Source: Gammaproteobacteria bacterium
GTDB lineage: Bacteria > Pseudomonadota > Gammaproteobacteria > Steroidobacterales > Steroidobacteraceae
Assembly (NCBI GenBank): GCA_947452065.1
Contig: CANGBB010000001.1
Coordinates: 310,001 to 374,000 of the forward strand
Direction: 5' to 3'
DNA: 64,000 nucleotides
Positions 8,902 to 17,277 of this stretch are shown piece after piece (positions within the stretch are counted from its first letter, which is position 1; each line of letters starts with the position of its first letter). The position numbers and the translations under genes were made by a program. The notes under the pieces were generated by a model that worked only from the letters and a program-made list of their open reading frames with translations, was not told where the DNA came from and ran no database searches.

Positions 8902-9699
8902 CTACTGGCGCAGGTTCTCGGGCAGCAGTGGACCGAAGGCTGAGACCATCGCATCAAAGACGCGCGGCGTGCCGGCGATGATGTTGCCACTGTTGTCGTA
9001 ATCGCCCCCGGAGAGCGTGCCGATTCTGCCGCCCGCCTCGACAACGAGCAGCTTGCCGGCCGCCGTATCCCAGGGCTGCAGACCCATTTCCCAGAAACCA
9101 TCCACGCGGCCCGCGGCCACATAGGCCAGATCCAGTGAAGCGGAGCCGGGGCGACGCACGCCTGCGGTCTGCAGCATCATGGTCCGCAACATCGTCATGT
9201 AGGCATCCAGATGCTCCTCGGTGGAGCGATACGGGAAGCCAGTGGCAATAAGCGAGCCTTCCAGGCCCCGCGCCTTGCTGACGCGGAGGCGGTGATTGTC
9301 GAGCTGGGCGCCACCACCACGGACAGCGGTGAACAGCTCCTGGCGCATCACGTCGTAGACCACGGCCACTTCAGACTGACCCTTCTGCTCCACCGCGATG
9401 GAGACCGCAAAGGTGGGCAGTCCGTGCAGGAAGTTGGTGGTGCCGTCCAGCGGGTCGATGACCCAGCAGACGTCGTGTTGGCCCTGCGCGCCGCCTTCCT
9501 CGCCGAGGATGGCGTGGTGCGGGTAATACTGGTGGATGATTTCAACGATGGCCTGCTCGGCGTTGCGGTCCACCTCGCTGACGAAGTCGTTGCGTCCCTT
9601 GGCGGTGACCGCGATGCTTTCCAGCCGCGGCAGGCTGCGGGCGATGATTTCCCCCGCGCGACGGGCGGCGCGGATGGCGATTGTGAGCAATGGATGCAT
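8902..9699 (-). CDS. suhB: Inositol-1-monophosphatase family protein SuhB
   Basis: A 265-residue Mg-dependent phosphatase. Metal-binding motifs are visible: 'GEEGG' (Glu), 'WVIDPLDGTTNFLHG' (the D-P-L-D-G-T motif) and 'QPWDTAAGKLLV' (W-D-x-A-A-G). In Proteobacteria SuhB hydrolyses inositol phosphate and also joins the rRNA antitermination complex. The open frame extends to 10152, but only the ATG at 9699 gives the normal start 'MHPLLTIAIRAARRAG'. It is divergent from trmJ, with 43 nt between the two starts, the same arrangement as in many gammaproteobacteria. Confidence 0.94.
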   Translation of the reverse strand: MHPLLTIAIRAARRAGEIIARSLPRLESIAVTAKGRNDFVSEVDRNAEQAIVEIIHQYYPHHAILGEEGGAQGQHDVCWVIDPLDGTTNFLHGLPTFAVSIAVEQKGQSEVAVVYDVMRQELFTAVRGGGAQLDNHRLRVSKARGLEGSLIATGFPYRSTEEHLDAYMTMLRTMMLQTAGVRRPGSASLDLAYVAAGRVDGFWEMGLQPWDTAAGKLLVVEAGGRIGTLSGGDYDNSGNIIAGTPRVFDAMVSAFGPLLPENLRQ

Positions 9700-9730
9700 G
9701 GCAAAGAGCGAGTCAGACGAAACAGCTGCG

Positions 9731-9736
9731 TAGAAT
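9731..9736 (+). promoter_or_regulatory. -10 element for a probably leaderless trmJ mRNA
   Basis: TAGAAT ends exactly 6 nt before the trmJ ATG (9743). With standard -10 to +1 spacing, transcription would begin at or next to the start codon. No good Shine-Dalgarno is present. The -35 is weak. Confidence 0.45.
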
Positions 9737-9742
9737 AGCAGA

Positions 9743-10513
9743 ATGAGCGCCCATCCCGTCCGTATCGTTCTGGTCGACACTTCCCACCCCGGCAACATCG
9801 GCGCCGTGGCGCGTGCCATGAAGAACATGGGGCTGCACGAGCTGGTACTGGTACGCCCAAAGCTCTTCCCGCACGCCGAGGCGACGGCGCGGGCCTCGGG
9901 TGCTGATGACGTACTCGATTCGGCTCGGGTTGTGGCCACCGTGGCCGAGGCGCTGCAGGGCACCGGATTCGTGCTGGCCACCACCTCGCGTTCCCGTGAC
10001 CAGTACTTCCGCAATCTTGATGTGCGTGAAGCGGCGGTGCGTGCAGTCAGTGAGTCGGCTGCGGCTCCCGTGGCCATCCTCTTCGGCGCGGAGCGCACCG
10101 GATTGACCAATGATGACGTGCAGGCGGCGCATGCATTGCTGCGCATCCCCACCGGCAGCGACTATGCGTCGCTGAATCTGGCCATGGCAGTGCAGATCGT
10201 GGCCTACGAACTGCTGCGTGCCCGGCAGGAGAGTGTGGCCCCGTCAATGCGCGACCAGCCGCTGGCCGCGCCCGAGGCCATGGAAAGCCTGTACGGTCAC
10301 CTCGGCCAGGTCATGGAGCAGGTCGATTTTCGTGACCGCACTCAGAGTGGCACCAATCTCATGGCGCGAATGCGTCGCTTCCTGCAGCGCGCAGAGCTCG
10401 ATATCAACGAGGTCAACATCCTTCGCGGCTTTCTCACCGCCATCGAACAGCGGCGGCGACGTGCGGGTGAGCAAAGCAACACGCGGCGCACGCCGCAGGG
10501 CGGTGACTCTTGA
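9743..10513 (+). CDS. trmJ: tRNA (cytidine/uridine-2'-O-)-methyltransferase TrmJ
   Basis: A 256-residue SPOUT methyltransferase that 2'-O-methylates position 32 of tRNAs using S-adenosylmethionine. The three SPOUT motifs are clear: 'HPGNIGAVARAMKNMG', 'FGAERTGL' and 'YASLNLAMAVQIVAYEL' (the knotted SAM site). The C-terminal 90 residues form the helical extension usual in TrmJ. The stop overlaps the TTG start of the next gene, so trmJ and the cysteine desulfurase are coupled, mirroring the trmJ-isc neighbourhood of other gammaproteobacteria. Confidence 0.93.
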   Translation: MSAHPVRIVLVDTSHPGNIGAVARAMKNMGLHELVLVRPKLFPHAEATARASGADDVLDSARVVATVAEALQGTGFVLATTSRSRDQYFRNLDVREAAVRAVSESAAAPVAILFGAERTGLTNDDVQAAHALLRIPTGSDYASLNLAMAVQIVAYELLRARQESVAPSMRDQPLAAPEAMESLYGHLGQVMEQVDFRDRTQSGTNLMARMRRFLQRAELDINEVNILRGFLTAIEQRRRRAGEQSNTRRTPQGGDS

Positions 10514-12024
10514 GTCAGCCGCTGTACTTTGATTACGCAGCCACGACGCCGCTTGATCCGCGCGTCGCTGCCGACATGGCATCGTGGCTGGGTGGGGGTC
10601 TTTTCGGCAACGCCGGCGCGAGCCATGCCTACGGTGTGCAAGCGCGTGCCGCTACGGAGCAGGCACGTGCGGCGGTGGCGGCGCTGATCGGAGCGACGCC
10701 GCGTGAAATCGTATTCACCTCCGGTGCGACCGAGTCGGACAACCTCGCCATACTCGGGCTGGTGCGTGGCCTGAGTGCGGAGCGGGGCGGCAAGCCGGTG
10801 CATTTGGTCAGTGCACGCATTGAGCATAAAGCCGTGCTCGATCCGGTGCGGCAACTGGTGCGCGAAGGTCACAGCGTCACATGGTTGGATCCAGACAGCG
10901 ACGGGGTGGTGGCGGTGGACACCGTGCTCGCAGCGTTCCGCCCGGATACGGTGCTGGTTTCGCTGATGCATGCGAACAACGAGATTGGCGTGATCCAAAA
11001 CGTCGCTGCAGTCGGACAGTTGTGTCGCTCGCGTGGCGTGGCGCTGCATGTCGACGCGGCGCAGAGCGTTGGCAAAATCCCGGTGGACGTCGAGCGGCTG
11101 CAGGTGGATCTCTTGTCCATCTCTGCTCACAAGTTCTACGGTCCGCAGGGCTGCGGCGCGCTGTATGTCCGTGCACCCTGGCGTGCACGACTGCAGCCCC
11201 TACAGTTCGGTGGCGGTCAGGAGCGCGCTCTGCGCTCCGGCACGCTCCCGGTGCATCAGATCGTCGGGATGGGCACAGCGGCGCGTATAGCCGCTGACGA
11301 GCAGCAGAGCGAGGCCGAGCGACTGCTGGCGCAGCGCGAGCGACTGTGGACGGGCATTGCAGCCAGCGGTGGTGTGGTGCTCAACGGCGCCGGTGCGGCG
11401 CGTTTACCCGGCATCCTGAATCTGTCCTTTGTCGGCGTGCACGGTGAGGCGCTGCTCTCGGGTTTGCGCGAACTGGCGCTTTCCACCAGCGCGGCCTGCA
11501 ATGCTGACAGCGACGAGACCTCGTACGTGCTGCGCGCGATCGGGCGCGATGCGCTGCTGGCTCAGGCCACGCTGCGCTTCAGTCTGGGGCGCTTCACCAC
11601 GGATGCGGAGATTGAAACGGCGATTCAGGTCGTGGGACGGGAATTGTCGCGGCTGCGCGCGCTTGCCGATCTGGACGGCCTCGAGGCCGGTGAGGGGTCT
11701 ATCGGCGAGGCGGGCGACACGGCGGCCGGGACCCGAATCCGCTGGCGGTTACGCTGCGAGGGCGGACGCATTGTGCAGGCCGCCTACCGCGCCTTTGCTG
11801 CGGGCCCGGTGCTGGACGTATGCGACTGGCTGGCGGCGGTGTTGCCGGGCCGGAGCCTTGCTGACGATCTGCCTGACGAGCCCCATGCCTGGGCCCAGCG
11901 CTGCGCTGTGCCGCCCGAACAGTTGGGGCGACTGCTGATCGTCGAGGACGCCCTGCTGGCCGCCCGGGCAGCTGCCCTAGCCAATGCCGGCCAGACCCCC
12001 GTCAAACCGGGTGCATTTCGCTAG
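10510..12024 (+). CDS. Cysteine desulfurase (IscS/NifS family) with a C-terminal Cys-less IscU-like domain
   Basis: A 504-residue protein. Residues 1-385 are a PLP-dependent cysteine desulfurase with His106 ('IEH'), 'HANNEIG', 'HVDAAQSVGK', the PLP lysine in 'SAHKFYGPQG' (Lys208) and a catalytic Cys in 'STSAACNADSDETSYVLRA' (Cys330). IscS normally stops near 400 residues. The extra 409-490 segment aligns by eye with IscU ('IVQAAYRAFAAG', 'LPGRSLADDL', 'VPPEQL', 'LLIVEDALLAA'), yet all three ligand cysteines are replaced: ACGD became AAGT, YGCG became FAAG, and HCS became GRL. Start is TTG, overlapping the trmJ stop. It probably supplies sulfur for Fe-S clusters or tRNA thiolation. No separate iscU or iscR is in the window. 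Confidence 0.88.
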   Translation: MSQPLYFDYAATTPLDPRVAADMASWLGGGLFGNAGASHAYGVQARAATEQARAAVAALIGATPREIVFTSGATESDNLAILGLVRGLSAERGGKPVHLVSARIEHKAVLDPVRQLVREGHSVTWLDPDSDGVVAVDTVLAAFRPDTVLVSLMHANNEIGVIQNVAAVGQLCRSRGVALHVDAAQSVGKIPVDVERLQVDLLSISAHKFYGPQGCGALYVRAPWRARLQPLQFGGGQERALRSGTLPVHQIVGMGTAARIAADEQQSEAERLLAQRERLWTGIAASGGVVLNGAGAARLPGILNLSFVGVHGEALLSGLRELALSTSAACNADSDETSYVLRAIGRDALLAQATLRFSLGRFTTDAEIETAIQVVGRELSRLRALADLDGLEAGEGSIGEAGDTAAGTRIRWRLRCEGGRIVQAAYRAFAAGPVLDVCDWLAAVLPGRSLADDLPDEPHAWAQRCAVPPEQLGRLLIVEDALLAARAAALANAGQTPVKPGAFR

Positions 12025-12077
12025 AAAGTTTCGCTTTGGCAAGGCCTTAGAGCGGGAACCGCCAGCCGGCTTTGAGC

Positions 12078-12083
12078 TATACT
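12078..12083 (+). promoter_or_regulatory. -10 element for a probably leaderless iscA mRNA
   Basis: TATACT is followed by 6 nt (TGGGGC) and then the ATG at 12090. The GGGG could act as a weak ribosome site if transcription starts further upstream. The -35 region is unremarkable. Confidence 0.4.
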
Positions 12084-12089
12084 TGGGGC

Positions 12090-12413
12090 ATGGCTATTTC
12101 ACTGACTGAGTCGGCCGCTGCCCGCGTGCGCGCCCATCTTGCCCAGCGCGGCCGGGGCCTCGGCCTGCGGCTGGGGGTCAAGGAGACCGGCTGCTCCGGT
12201 TTCAGCTATGTGGTCGACTATGCGGACGATACGGGCTCCGATGATCGCGTCTTCGAGGATCAGGGTGTCAAGGTATTCGTCAATGCGGCCAGCCTGCAGT
12301 ACGTCGACGGCACTCGCATCGATTTCGTACGCCAGGGGTTGAATGAGTCCTTCCGCTTCGAGAACCCGAACATCAAGGGCGAGTGCGGCTGCGGCGAAAG
12401 TTTCACGGTCTAG
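12090..12413 (+). CDS. A-type iron-sulfur carrier protein (IscA/ErpA family)
   Basis: A 107-residue HesB/IscA protein with the three conserved cysteines in '[14 protein letters not shown]' and the C-terminal 'GECGCGESF'. It carries Fe-S clusters or iron to client proteins. The pattern fits IscA best ('GECGCGESF'). The frame is open upstream to 12072, but the ATG at 12090 gives the family start '[10 protein letters not shown]'. It lies 65 nt after the cysteine desulfurase and before ndk, an arrangement that supports an Fe-S role for the pair. Confidence 0.9.
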   Translation: MAISLTESAAARVRAHLAQRGRGLGLRLGVKETGCSGFSYVVDYADDTGSDDRVFEDQGVKVFVNAASLQYVDGTRIDFVRQGLNESFRFENPNIKGECGCGESFTV

Positions 12414-12445
12414 TTCTTCAATCTTCAATTCAGGAGTCTCATCGC

Positions 12446-12874
12446 ATGGCGCTGGAGCGCACCTTTTCGATTGTTAAGCCAGATGGCGTAGCCCGTAACC
12501 TGATCGGCGAGATCTACAGCCGTTTCGAGAAGGCGGGACTGCGCGTCGTTGCCTCTCGCATGCTGCAGATGTCACAGGCGGAGGCCGAAGGCTTCTATGC
12601 CGTCCATCGTGAGCGTCCTTTCTTCAAGGATCTGGTGAAGTACATGACCTCCGGTCCTGTGGTTGTGCAGGTTCTGGAGGGTGAGAACGCCGTCCTCAAG
12701 AATCGCGAGATCATGGGCGCCACCGACCCGAAGAAGGCGGCACCTGGCACCATCCGCGCCGATCTGGCGCAGAGCATTGAGGCCAACACTGTGCACGGCT
12801 CGGATGCACCCGAGACCGCTGCTCAGGAAATCGCGTACTTCTTCCGCGGCACGGAGATATGTCCGCGCGGCTGA
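12446..12874 (+). CDS. ndk: Nucleoside diphosphate kinase
   Basis: A 142-residue enzyme that transfers the gamma phosphate between nucleoside triphosphates and diphosphates through a phospho-His. The N-terminal '[15 protein letters not shown]' and the active-site '[12 protein letters not shown]' with its catalytic His are exact family motifs. ATG 12446 follows CAGGAG at good spacing. The 3' end overlaps rlmN by 16 nt, so ndk-rlmN-pilW-rodZ is one transcription unit, as in Pseudomonas. Confidence 0.97.
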   Translation: MALERTFSIVKPDGVARNLIGEIYSRFEKAGLRVVASRMLQMSQAEAEGFYAVHRERPFFKDLVKYMTSGPVVVQVLEGENAVLKNREIMGATDPKKAAPGTIRADLAQSIEANTVHGSDAPETAAQEIAYFFRGTEICPRG

Positions 12875-13959
12875 ACCTGCTCGGGCTGACGCGTACGGAG
12901 CTGGAGGCACTGTGTGCCGACATGGGCTCCAAGCCCTTCCGTGCGCGTCAGTTGATGAATTGGCTCTACAAGCGCGGCGTGAGTGACTTCGCCGCCATGA
13001 GCGATCTGGCCAAGGACTTCCGCGCGCAACTAGCAGAGCGTGCCGAGGTGCGTCTGCCGGAGATCGTCACTACGCAGCGTTCAACCGACGGCACCTGCAA
13101 GTGGCTGCTGCGTGCGGATGCTTCGCAGGCCTTCGAGATGGTCTACATCCCGGAGAACGATCGCGGCACGCTGTGTATCTCTTCGCAGGTGGGCTGCGTA
13201 CTCGACTGCGCCTTCTGCTCAACGGCTCAGCAGGGCTTCAACCGCAATCTGACTACCGCCGAAATCGTCGGCCAAGTATGGCTGGCCAACCGCGAGCTGG
13301 GCTTTTCGCCGGACGCGCCACGCATCATCACCAATGTGGTGCTGATGGGTATGGGCGAGCCGCTGGCCAATTTCCGCAATGTGGTTCCGGCGCTGCAGAT
13401 CCTTCTCGATGATCTGTGCTTCGATCTCTCGCGGCGGCGGGTGACGCTGTCCACGTCGGGTCTGGTGCCGCAGATTTACAAGCTCGCAGAAGTCAGTAAC
13501 GTCGCATTGGCCGTTTCGCTGCATGCGCCCGATGACGAGCTGCGCAACCGTCTGGTTCCGATCAATCGCATTCATCCCATTGCCGAGCTGCTCGAGGCCT
13601 GCTGGCACTACATCGACGAACAGAATGGTCGCAGTGTGACCTTCGAGTACGTGATGCTTGATGGCGTGAATGATTCCCCGGCACAGGCGCGGGCGCTGGC
13701 CCGTCTCCTGAGAGGCCGGCCCGGCAAGGTCAATCTGATTCCATTCAATCCCTATCCCGGTACGCCTTTCCGACGCTCGAGTGATGCTGCGGTCGAGCGT
13801 TTCCGCGATGAACTGTTACGCGGCGGAGTGATGACCACGACGCGTCGCACACGCGGTGATGACATCGATGCGGCTTGCGGTCAGTTGGTCGGACGCGTGC
13901 AGGATCGCACCGTGGTGCGATTGGGTAGCAAGTCGATCCCGGTGCAGGTGCAGGCGTGA
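12859..13959 (+). CDS. rlmN: Dual-specificity 23S rRNA/tRNA adenine-C2 methyltransferase RlmN
   Basis: A 366-residue radical SAM enzyme. The radical SAM Cx3Cx2C motif is visible in '[17 protein letters not shown]', and the second catalytic Cys, which receives the methyl group, is in the C-terminal '[10 protein letters not shown]'. RlmN methylates A2503 of 23S rRNA and A37 of several tRNAs. The start overlaps ndk by 16 nt and the end overlaps pilW by 4 nt. Confidence 0.96.
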   Translation: MSARLNLLGLTRTELEALCADMGSKPFRARQLMNWLYKRGVSDFAAMSDLAKDFRAQLAERAEVRLPEIVTTQRSTDGTCKWLLRADASQAFEMVYIPENDRGTLCISSQVGCVLDCAFCSTAQQGFNRNLTTAEIVGQVWLANRELGFSPDAPRIITNVVLMGMGEPLANFRNVVPALQILLDDLCFDLSRRRVTLSTSGLVPQIYKLAEVSNVALAVSLHAPDDELRNRLVPINRIHPIAELLEACWHYIDEQNGRSVTFEYVMLDGVNDSPAQARALARLLRGRPGKVNLIPFNPYPGTPFRRSSDAAVERFRDELLRGGVMTTTRRTRGDDIDAACGQLVGRVQDRTVVRLGSKSIPVQVQA

Positions 13960-14741
13960 AGCGCGCCTTTTCGTTGCGCTTTGGCTTCAGTCTTGCGGTG
14001 CTGCTCGCCGTCAGCGCAGGCGCGGTTGCCCAGCCTGATGCTGTCGACAGGGGTAGGGCCGCTGAGGCGAATCTGAACTTGGGCGTGGCCTACTATCGCG
14101 CCGATAGTCTTGTGCTCGCCAAAGACAAACTTGAGCGTGCCCGCGAGCAGAATCCAAGAAACGCTCAGGTGCATGGGACGCTGGCGCTGCTCTACGCCCG
14201 ACTCGGCGATGACGCGCGAGCTGAGTCTGAATTCAACGCTGCGGCACGTCTTGCTCCGGGCGATCCGGAGCAGATGAACAACTTCGCCGTGTATCTCTGT
14301 GGGCATGGAAAAGTGGATGCCGGCGTACAGCTGTTGGCGAAAGCCGCAGTGAATCCGCTCTACAGCACACCTTGGGTGGCGTGGACCAATGCGGGTGTGT
14401 GTCTGCGTTCGGCGCAGCGTGCCGGCGAGGCAGCGGCACAGTTTGATAGGGCGCTGAAAGCGCAGCCAGGCTATGCCGAGGCGGCCTATCAATACGCCGA
14501 TCTCGATCTGGAACGCGGCCAGTCCGCCATGGCGTTGCGTCGTGTCGAGGGCTGGCTCGCGGCGAATCCGCATGCCACGCCAGAGCTTTTATTGACGGGT
14601 TGGCGCGCTGCCCGCGCCGCCGAGGAGCCGTTGTCCGCCATGACGCTGGCGCGACGGCTGCAGATGGATTTTCCGAATTCATCGCAGACCCTGGCTTTGG
14701 CCAGTGGCGCTGCGGCAGGGGGAGGCTATGCCAGCCACTGA
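13956..14741 (+). CDS. pilW: Type IV pilus biogenesis/stability protein PilW (PilF), TPR protein
   Basis: A 261-residue exported protein. The signal '[19 protein letters not shown]' is followed by tetratricopeptide repeats such as '[20 protein letters not shown]' and '[20 protein letters not shown]'. PilW/PilF is the outer-membrane pilotin that helps the PilQ secretin assemble. No lipobox Cys is obvious in the signal, unlike classical PilF, so anchoring is uncertain. The start is GTG overlapping rlmN, and the end overlaps rodZ by 14 nt. The place between rlmN and rodZ is the canonical one. Confidence 0.85.
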   Translation: MKRAFSLRFGFSLAVLLAVSAGAVAQPDAVDRGRAAEANLNLGVAYYRADSLVLAKDKLERAREQNPRNAQVHGTLALLYARLGDDARAESEFNAAARLAPGDPEQMNNFAVYLCGHGKVDAGVQLLAKAAVNPLYSTPWVAWTNAGVCLRSAQRAGEAAAQFDRALKAQPGYAEAAYQYADLDLERGQSAMALRRVEGWLAANPHATPELLLTGWRAARAAEEPLSAMTLARRLQMDFPNSSQTLALASGAAAGGGYASH

Positions 14742-15330
14742 TACGAGCGTTGAGACGGCCCCTGAGGTCAGTCTGGGTGAGACGTTGCGGGGTGCGCGCG
14801 AGAAGCGCGGACTCAACGTAGAAGAGTGTGCGACGCGGTTATTCATACCTGCATCGACTCTGACGGCTCTGGAGGCCAATCAGTTTGCCGACTTGGGGCC
14901 GAGCGTCTATGCACGCGGTCATCTGCGTCGTTACGCCGGCTTTCTGGAGTTGGATGTGGCTGAGCTTGAGCGGCAGATGCTGCAGCACGTGGTCACCACT
15001 CCGGATCTAACTGCCATCGTCACGCTACGTCCTGTGGATACAGGTCAGCCGCGCCGGTTGGGACGTTTGCCCGTGGCGCTATTGCTATTGGTTTTTTCGG
15101 TGTTGGCGGCGCTTTGGTGGTGGTCGGAACGGCAGGGTGCGATTGCAGCGGCGGTGCCAGTGCCGGCCGTTGAGTCAGCGCAGCCGGTTCCGGTGCCGGC
15201 GACGACCGGGGCTGAGACGTCCGTTGCACCGCAGATGGATGTCGAAGCCGCTACTGGCGCAGCCGCATCCGCGCCACCGGCGAGCGTGCAGCCCACAAGC
15301 GTGCAGCCCGCGGCTGGCGCGCTTCGATGA
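14728..15330 (+). CDS. rodZ: RodZ-like cytoskeleton/cell shape protein, short form lacking the periplasmic domain
   Basis: A 200-residue membrane protein. It has a cytoplasmic HTH_25 domain ('SLGETLRGAREKRGLNVEEC' to 'YARGHLRRYAGFL'), then a membrane helix 'LPVALLLLVFSVLAALWWW' (about residues 120-138). The rest is a roughly 60-residue Ala/Pro/Val/Ser periplasmic tail that stops without the beta-rich DUF4115 domain of E. coli RodZ (337 residues). ATG 14728 follows GGGGGAGG. RodZ links MreB to the wall machinery through its N-terminal half, which is intact. ispG, normally between rodZ and hisS, is absent. Confidence 0.85.
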   Translation: MPATDTSVETAPEVSLGETLRGAREKRGLNVEECATRLFIPASTLTALEANQFADLGPSVYARGHLRRYAGFLELDVAELERQMLQHVVTTPDLTAIVTLRPVDTGQPRRLGRLPVALLLLVFSVLAALWWWSERQGAIAAAVPVPAVESAQPVPVPATTGAETSVAPQMDVEAATGAAASAPPASVQPTSVQPAAGALR

Positions 15331-15360
15331 CATGGTTTTCGACTTTCAGGACATCAGCGA

Positions 15361-16626
15361 GTGAGTAAGGGAATCGCGCCGGTCCGCGGCATGAATGACG
15401 TGCTGCCTGGCCAGATGGCCGGCTGGCAACTGCTCGAGCGGGTGACGCGCGAGTTGTTCTCGGCCTACGGCTATGAAGAGATGCGCATGCCGGTGGTCGA
15501 GCACACCGAACTGTTCAAGCGCTCCATCGGTGAGTACACCGACATCGTCGAGAAGGAGATGTATACCTTCACCGACATCGGCGGTGACAGTCTGACGCTG
15601 CGTCCGGAGGCCACGGCTGGTTTGCTGCGTGCAGCCATCAGCAACGGCATGTTGCGCGGTGCGCGCCTCAAGCTCTGGACCGCCGGCCCAATGTTCCGAC
15701 ACGAAAAGCCGCAGAAAGGGCGCTATCGTCAGTTTCACCAGATTGATCTCGAAGCGCTGGGTTTCCCGGGGCCTGATATCGATGCCGAGCTGATCGCTCT
15801 GACGGCGCGCCTCTGGAAGCGTCTGGGCATCACACGGGTGCGACTGCAGCTCAACTCTCTGGGTACGCCCGCCGCTCGTGCCGCATATCGCGAGAAGCTG
15901 GTGGCCTATTTCCAGCAGCATGAAAGTTCGCTCGACGTGGACAGCAAGCGCCGGCTGGGCGGCAATCCGCTGCGTATCCTCGACAGCAAGAATCCAGACA
16001 TGCGCTCGCTGATCGCTGATGCGCCGTCCCTGCCGGACTACCTTGACGAGGAATCCAAGGCGCATTTCGCGCAGCTGCGCGCCAGCCTCGACGCCTGCGG
16101 TATCGAATATCAGGTCAATCCCCGTCTGGTGCGCGGACTGGATTACTATTCGCGTACGGTTTTTGAGTGGACCACCGACGCGCTGGGCGCGCAGGATGCG
16201 ATCTGCTCCGGTGGTCGCTACGATGGTCTGGTGGGCCTGCTGGGCGGGGAGAGCACGCCCGGTATCGGTTGCGCGCTGGGTATGGAGCGTGTCGTGGAAC
16301 TGCTGGGTGCAGTGCCGCCGGCCGCAGGACCGCAGGTGTATGTCATAGTGGCCGGCGAATCCGCGGAGCGGAAGGCGCTGGAGTTGGCCGAAACGCTGCG
16401 TGATAGCCCGCAGGCACCCAGTGTCCATGTGAATCTGGGTGGTGGCAGCATCAAGACTCAGTTCCGCCGCGCCGACCAGAGTGGTGCGACGCTGGCGCTG
16501 ATCCTCGGTGAGGCCGAGATCGAGCGCGGCGTGGTAGCTGTGAAGCCTCTGCGTGCTGAGGGTGTGCAGAGCGAGATTCCGCTGGCTGAAGCTGCAGTGC
16601 GGCTGGCCGGCCTTCTGAATTCATGA
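15361..16626 (+). CDS. hisS: Histidine--tRNA ligase
   Basis: A 421-residue class II aminoacyl-tRNA synthetase. Motif 2 is 'FRHEKPQKGRYRQFHQ', the HisA motifs are 'RGLDYYSRTVFEW' and 'SGGRYDGL', and motif 3 is 'GIGCALGMERVV'. A C-terminal anticodon-binding domain follows. It starts with GTG 30 nt after rodZ, and its stop overlaps the ATG of the yfgM-like gene. Confidence 0.96.
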   Translation: MSKGIAPVRGMNDVLPGQMAGWQLLERVTRELFSAYGYEEMRMPVVEHTELFKRSIGEYTDIVEKEMYTFTDIGGDSLTLRPEATAGLLRAAISNGMLRGARLKLWTAGPMFRHEKPQKGRYRQFHQIDLEALGFPGPDIDAELIALTARLWKRLGITRVRLQLNSLGTPAARAAYREKLVAYFQQHESSLDVDSKRRLGGNPLRILDSKNPDMRSLIADAPSLPDYLDEESKAHFAQLRASLDACGIEYQVNPRLVRGLDYYSRTVFEWTTDALGAQDAICSGGRYDGLVGLLGGESTPGIGCALGMERVVELLGAVPPAAGPQVYVIVAGESAERKALELAETLRDSPQAPSVHVNLGGGSIKTQFRRADQSGATLALILGEAEIERGVVAVKPLRAEGVQSEIPLAEAAVRLAGLLNS

Positions 16627-17270
16627 CGGAGATGATGATGGACGAATACCTGAGCGAACAGGAACAGTGGGAACTGGTCAAGAAGTGGCTGCGCGAGAAC
16701 ACCGTGTGGTTGCTGGCGGGAGTGCTGATCGCCGTCGCGGGCATCTCAGCTTATCGCTGGTACCAGGCGCGCGTTGAAAAGCAATTGCTGGTGGCTAGCA
16801 CGATCTATGAAGAGCTAGAGCAGGCAGCCGGCAAGCGCGATCAGAGCGCAGTCGACAAGCTGCTCGCCCAGTTGCAGAGTGAGCACGCAGGCACGGGCTA
16901 TGCCGATCACGGTCAGTTGGTGGCTGCGACTCTGTACCTAGAAACCAACCAGCAGTCGAAGGCGGTCGAGACGCTGCAGAAGCTGCTGACGGTCACCAAG
17001 GACCCGCAGTTGGCACTGGCGGCCCGGTTGCGTGTCGCCCGTATTCAGATCGATCAGGGCAAGGCCGACGATGCGCTGGCGACCTTGCAGGCGGTCGGTA
17101 CCGCGGGTGCCTTTGCGGCGCGTTATGCCGAGGTGCGCGGTGATGCGCTGGTGGCCAAGGGCCAGCGCGACGAGGCTCTAAAGGCCTATCAGGAAGCGCT
17201 GGGTGCTGACAATCAAGCCGTCGATACTGAGTTGCTGAAGCTGAAGATCGCGGATCTGTCCCGCTCCTGA
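16623..17270 (+). CDS. yfgM: YfgM family membrane-anchored TPR protein (SecYEG ancillary)
   Basis: A 215-residue protein with a short cytoplasmic tail, one membrane helix ('WLLAGVLIAVAGISAYRWYQ', about residues 33-52) and a periplasmic TPR-like helical domain. YfgM (TPR_21 family) associates with SecYEG and PpiD and helps hand over exported proteins. The first ATG overlaps the hisS stop; an internal ATG at 16638 would also fit. Placement between hisS and bamB is the classical order. Confidence 0.88.
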   Translation: MTEMMMDEYLSEQEQWELVKKWLRENTVWLLAGVLIAVAGISAYRWYQARVEKQLLVASTIYEELEQAAGKRDQSAVDKLLAQLQSEHAGTGYADHGQLVAATLYLETNQQSKAVETLQKLLTVTKDPQLALAARLRVARIQIDQGKADDALATLQAVGTAGAFAARYAEVRGDALVAKGQRDEALKAYQEALGADNQAVDTELLKLKIADLSRS

Positions 17271-17277
17271 GGTATTC

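Noticed and set aside
15137-15364. Frame running from inside rodZ to just before hisS, considered as a frameshifted RodZ tail
   Set aside because: Its translation is Arg/Pro-rich and does not resemble DUF4115; the short rodZ was kept.
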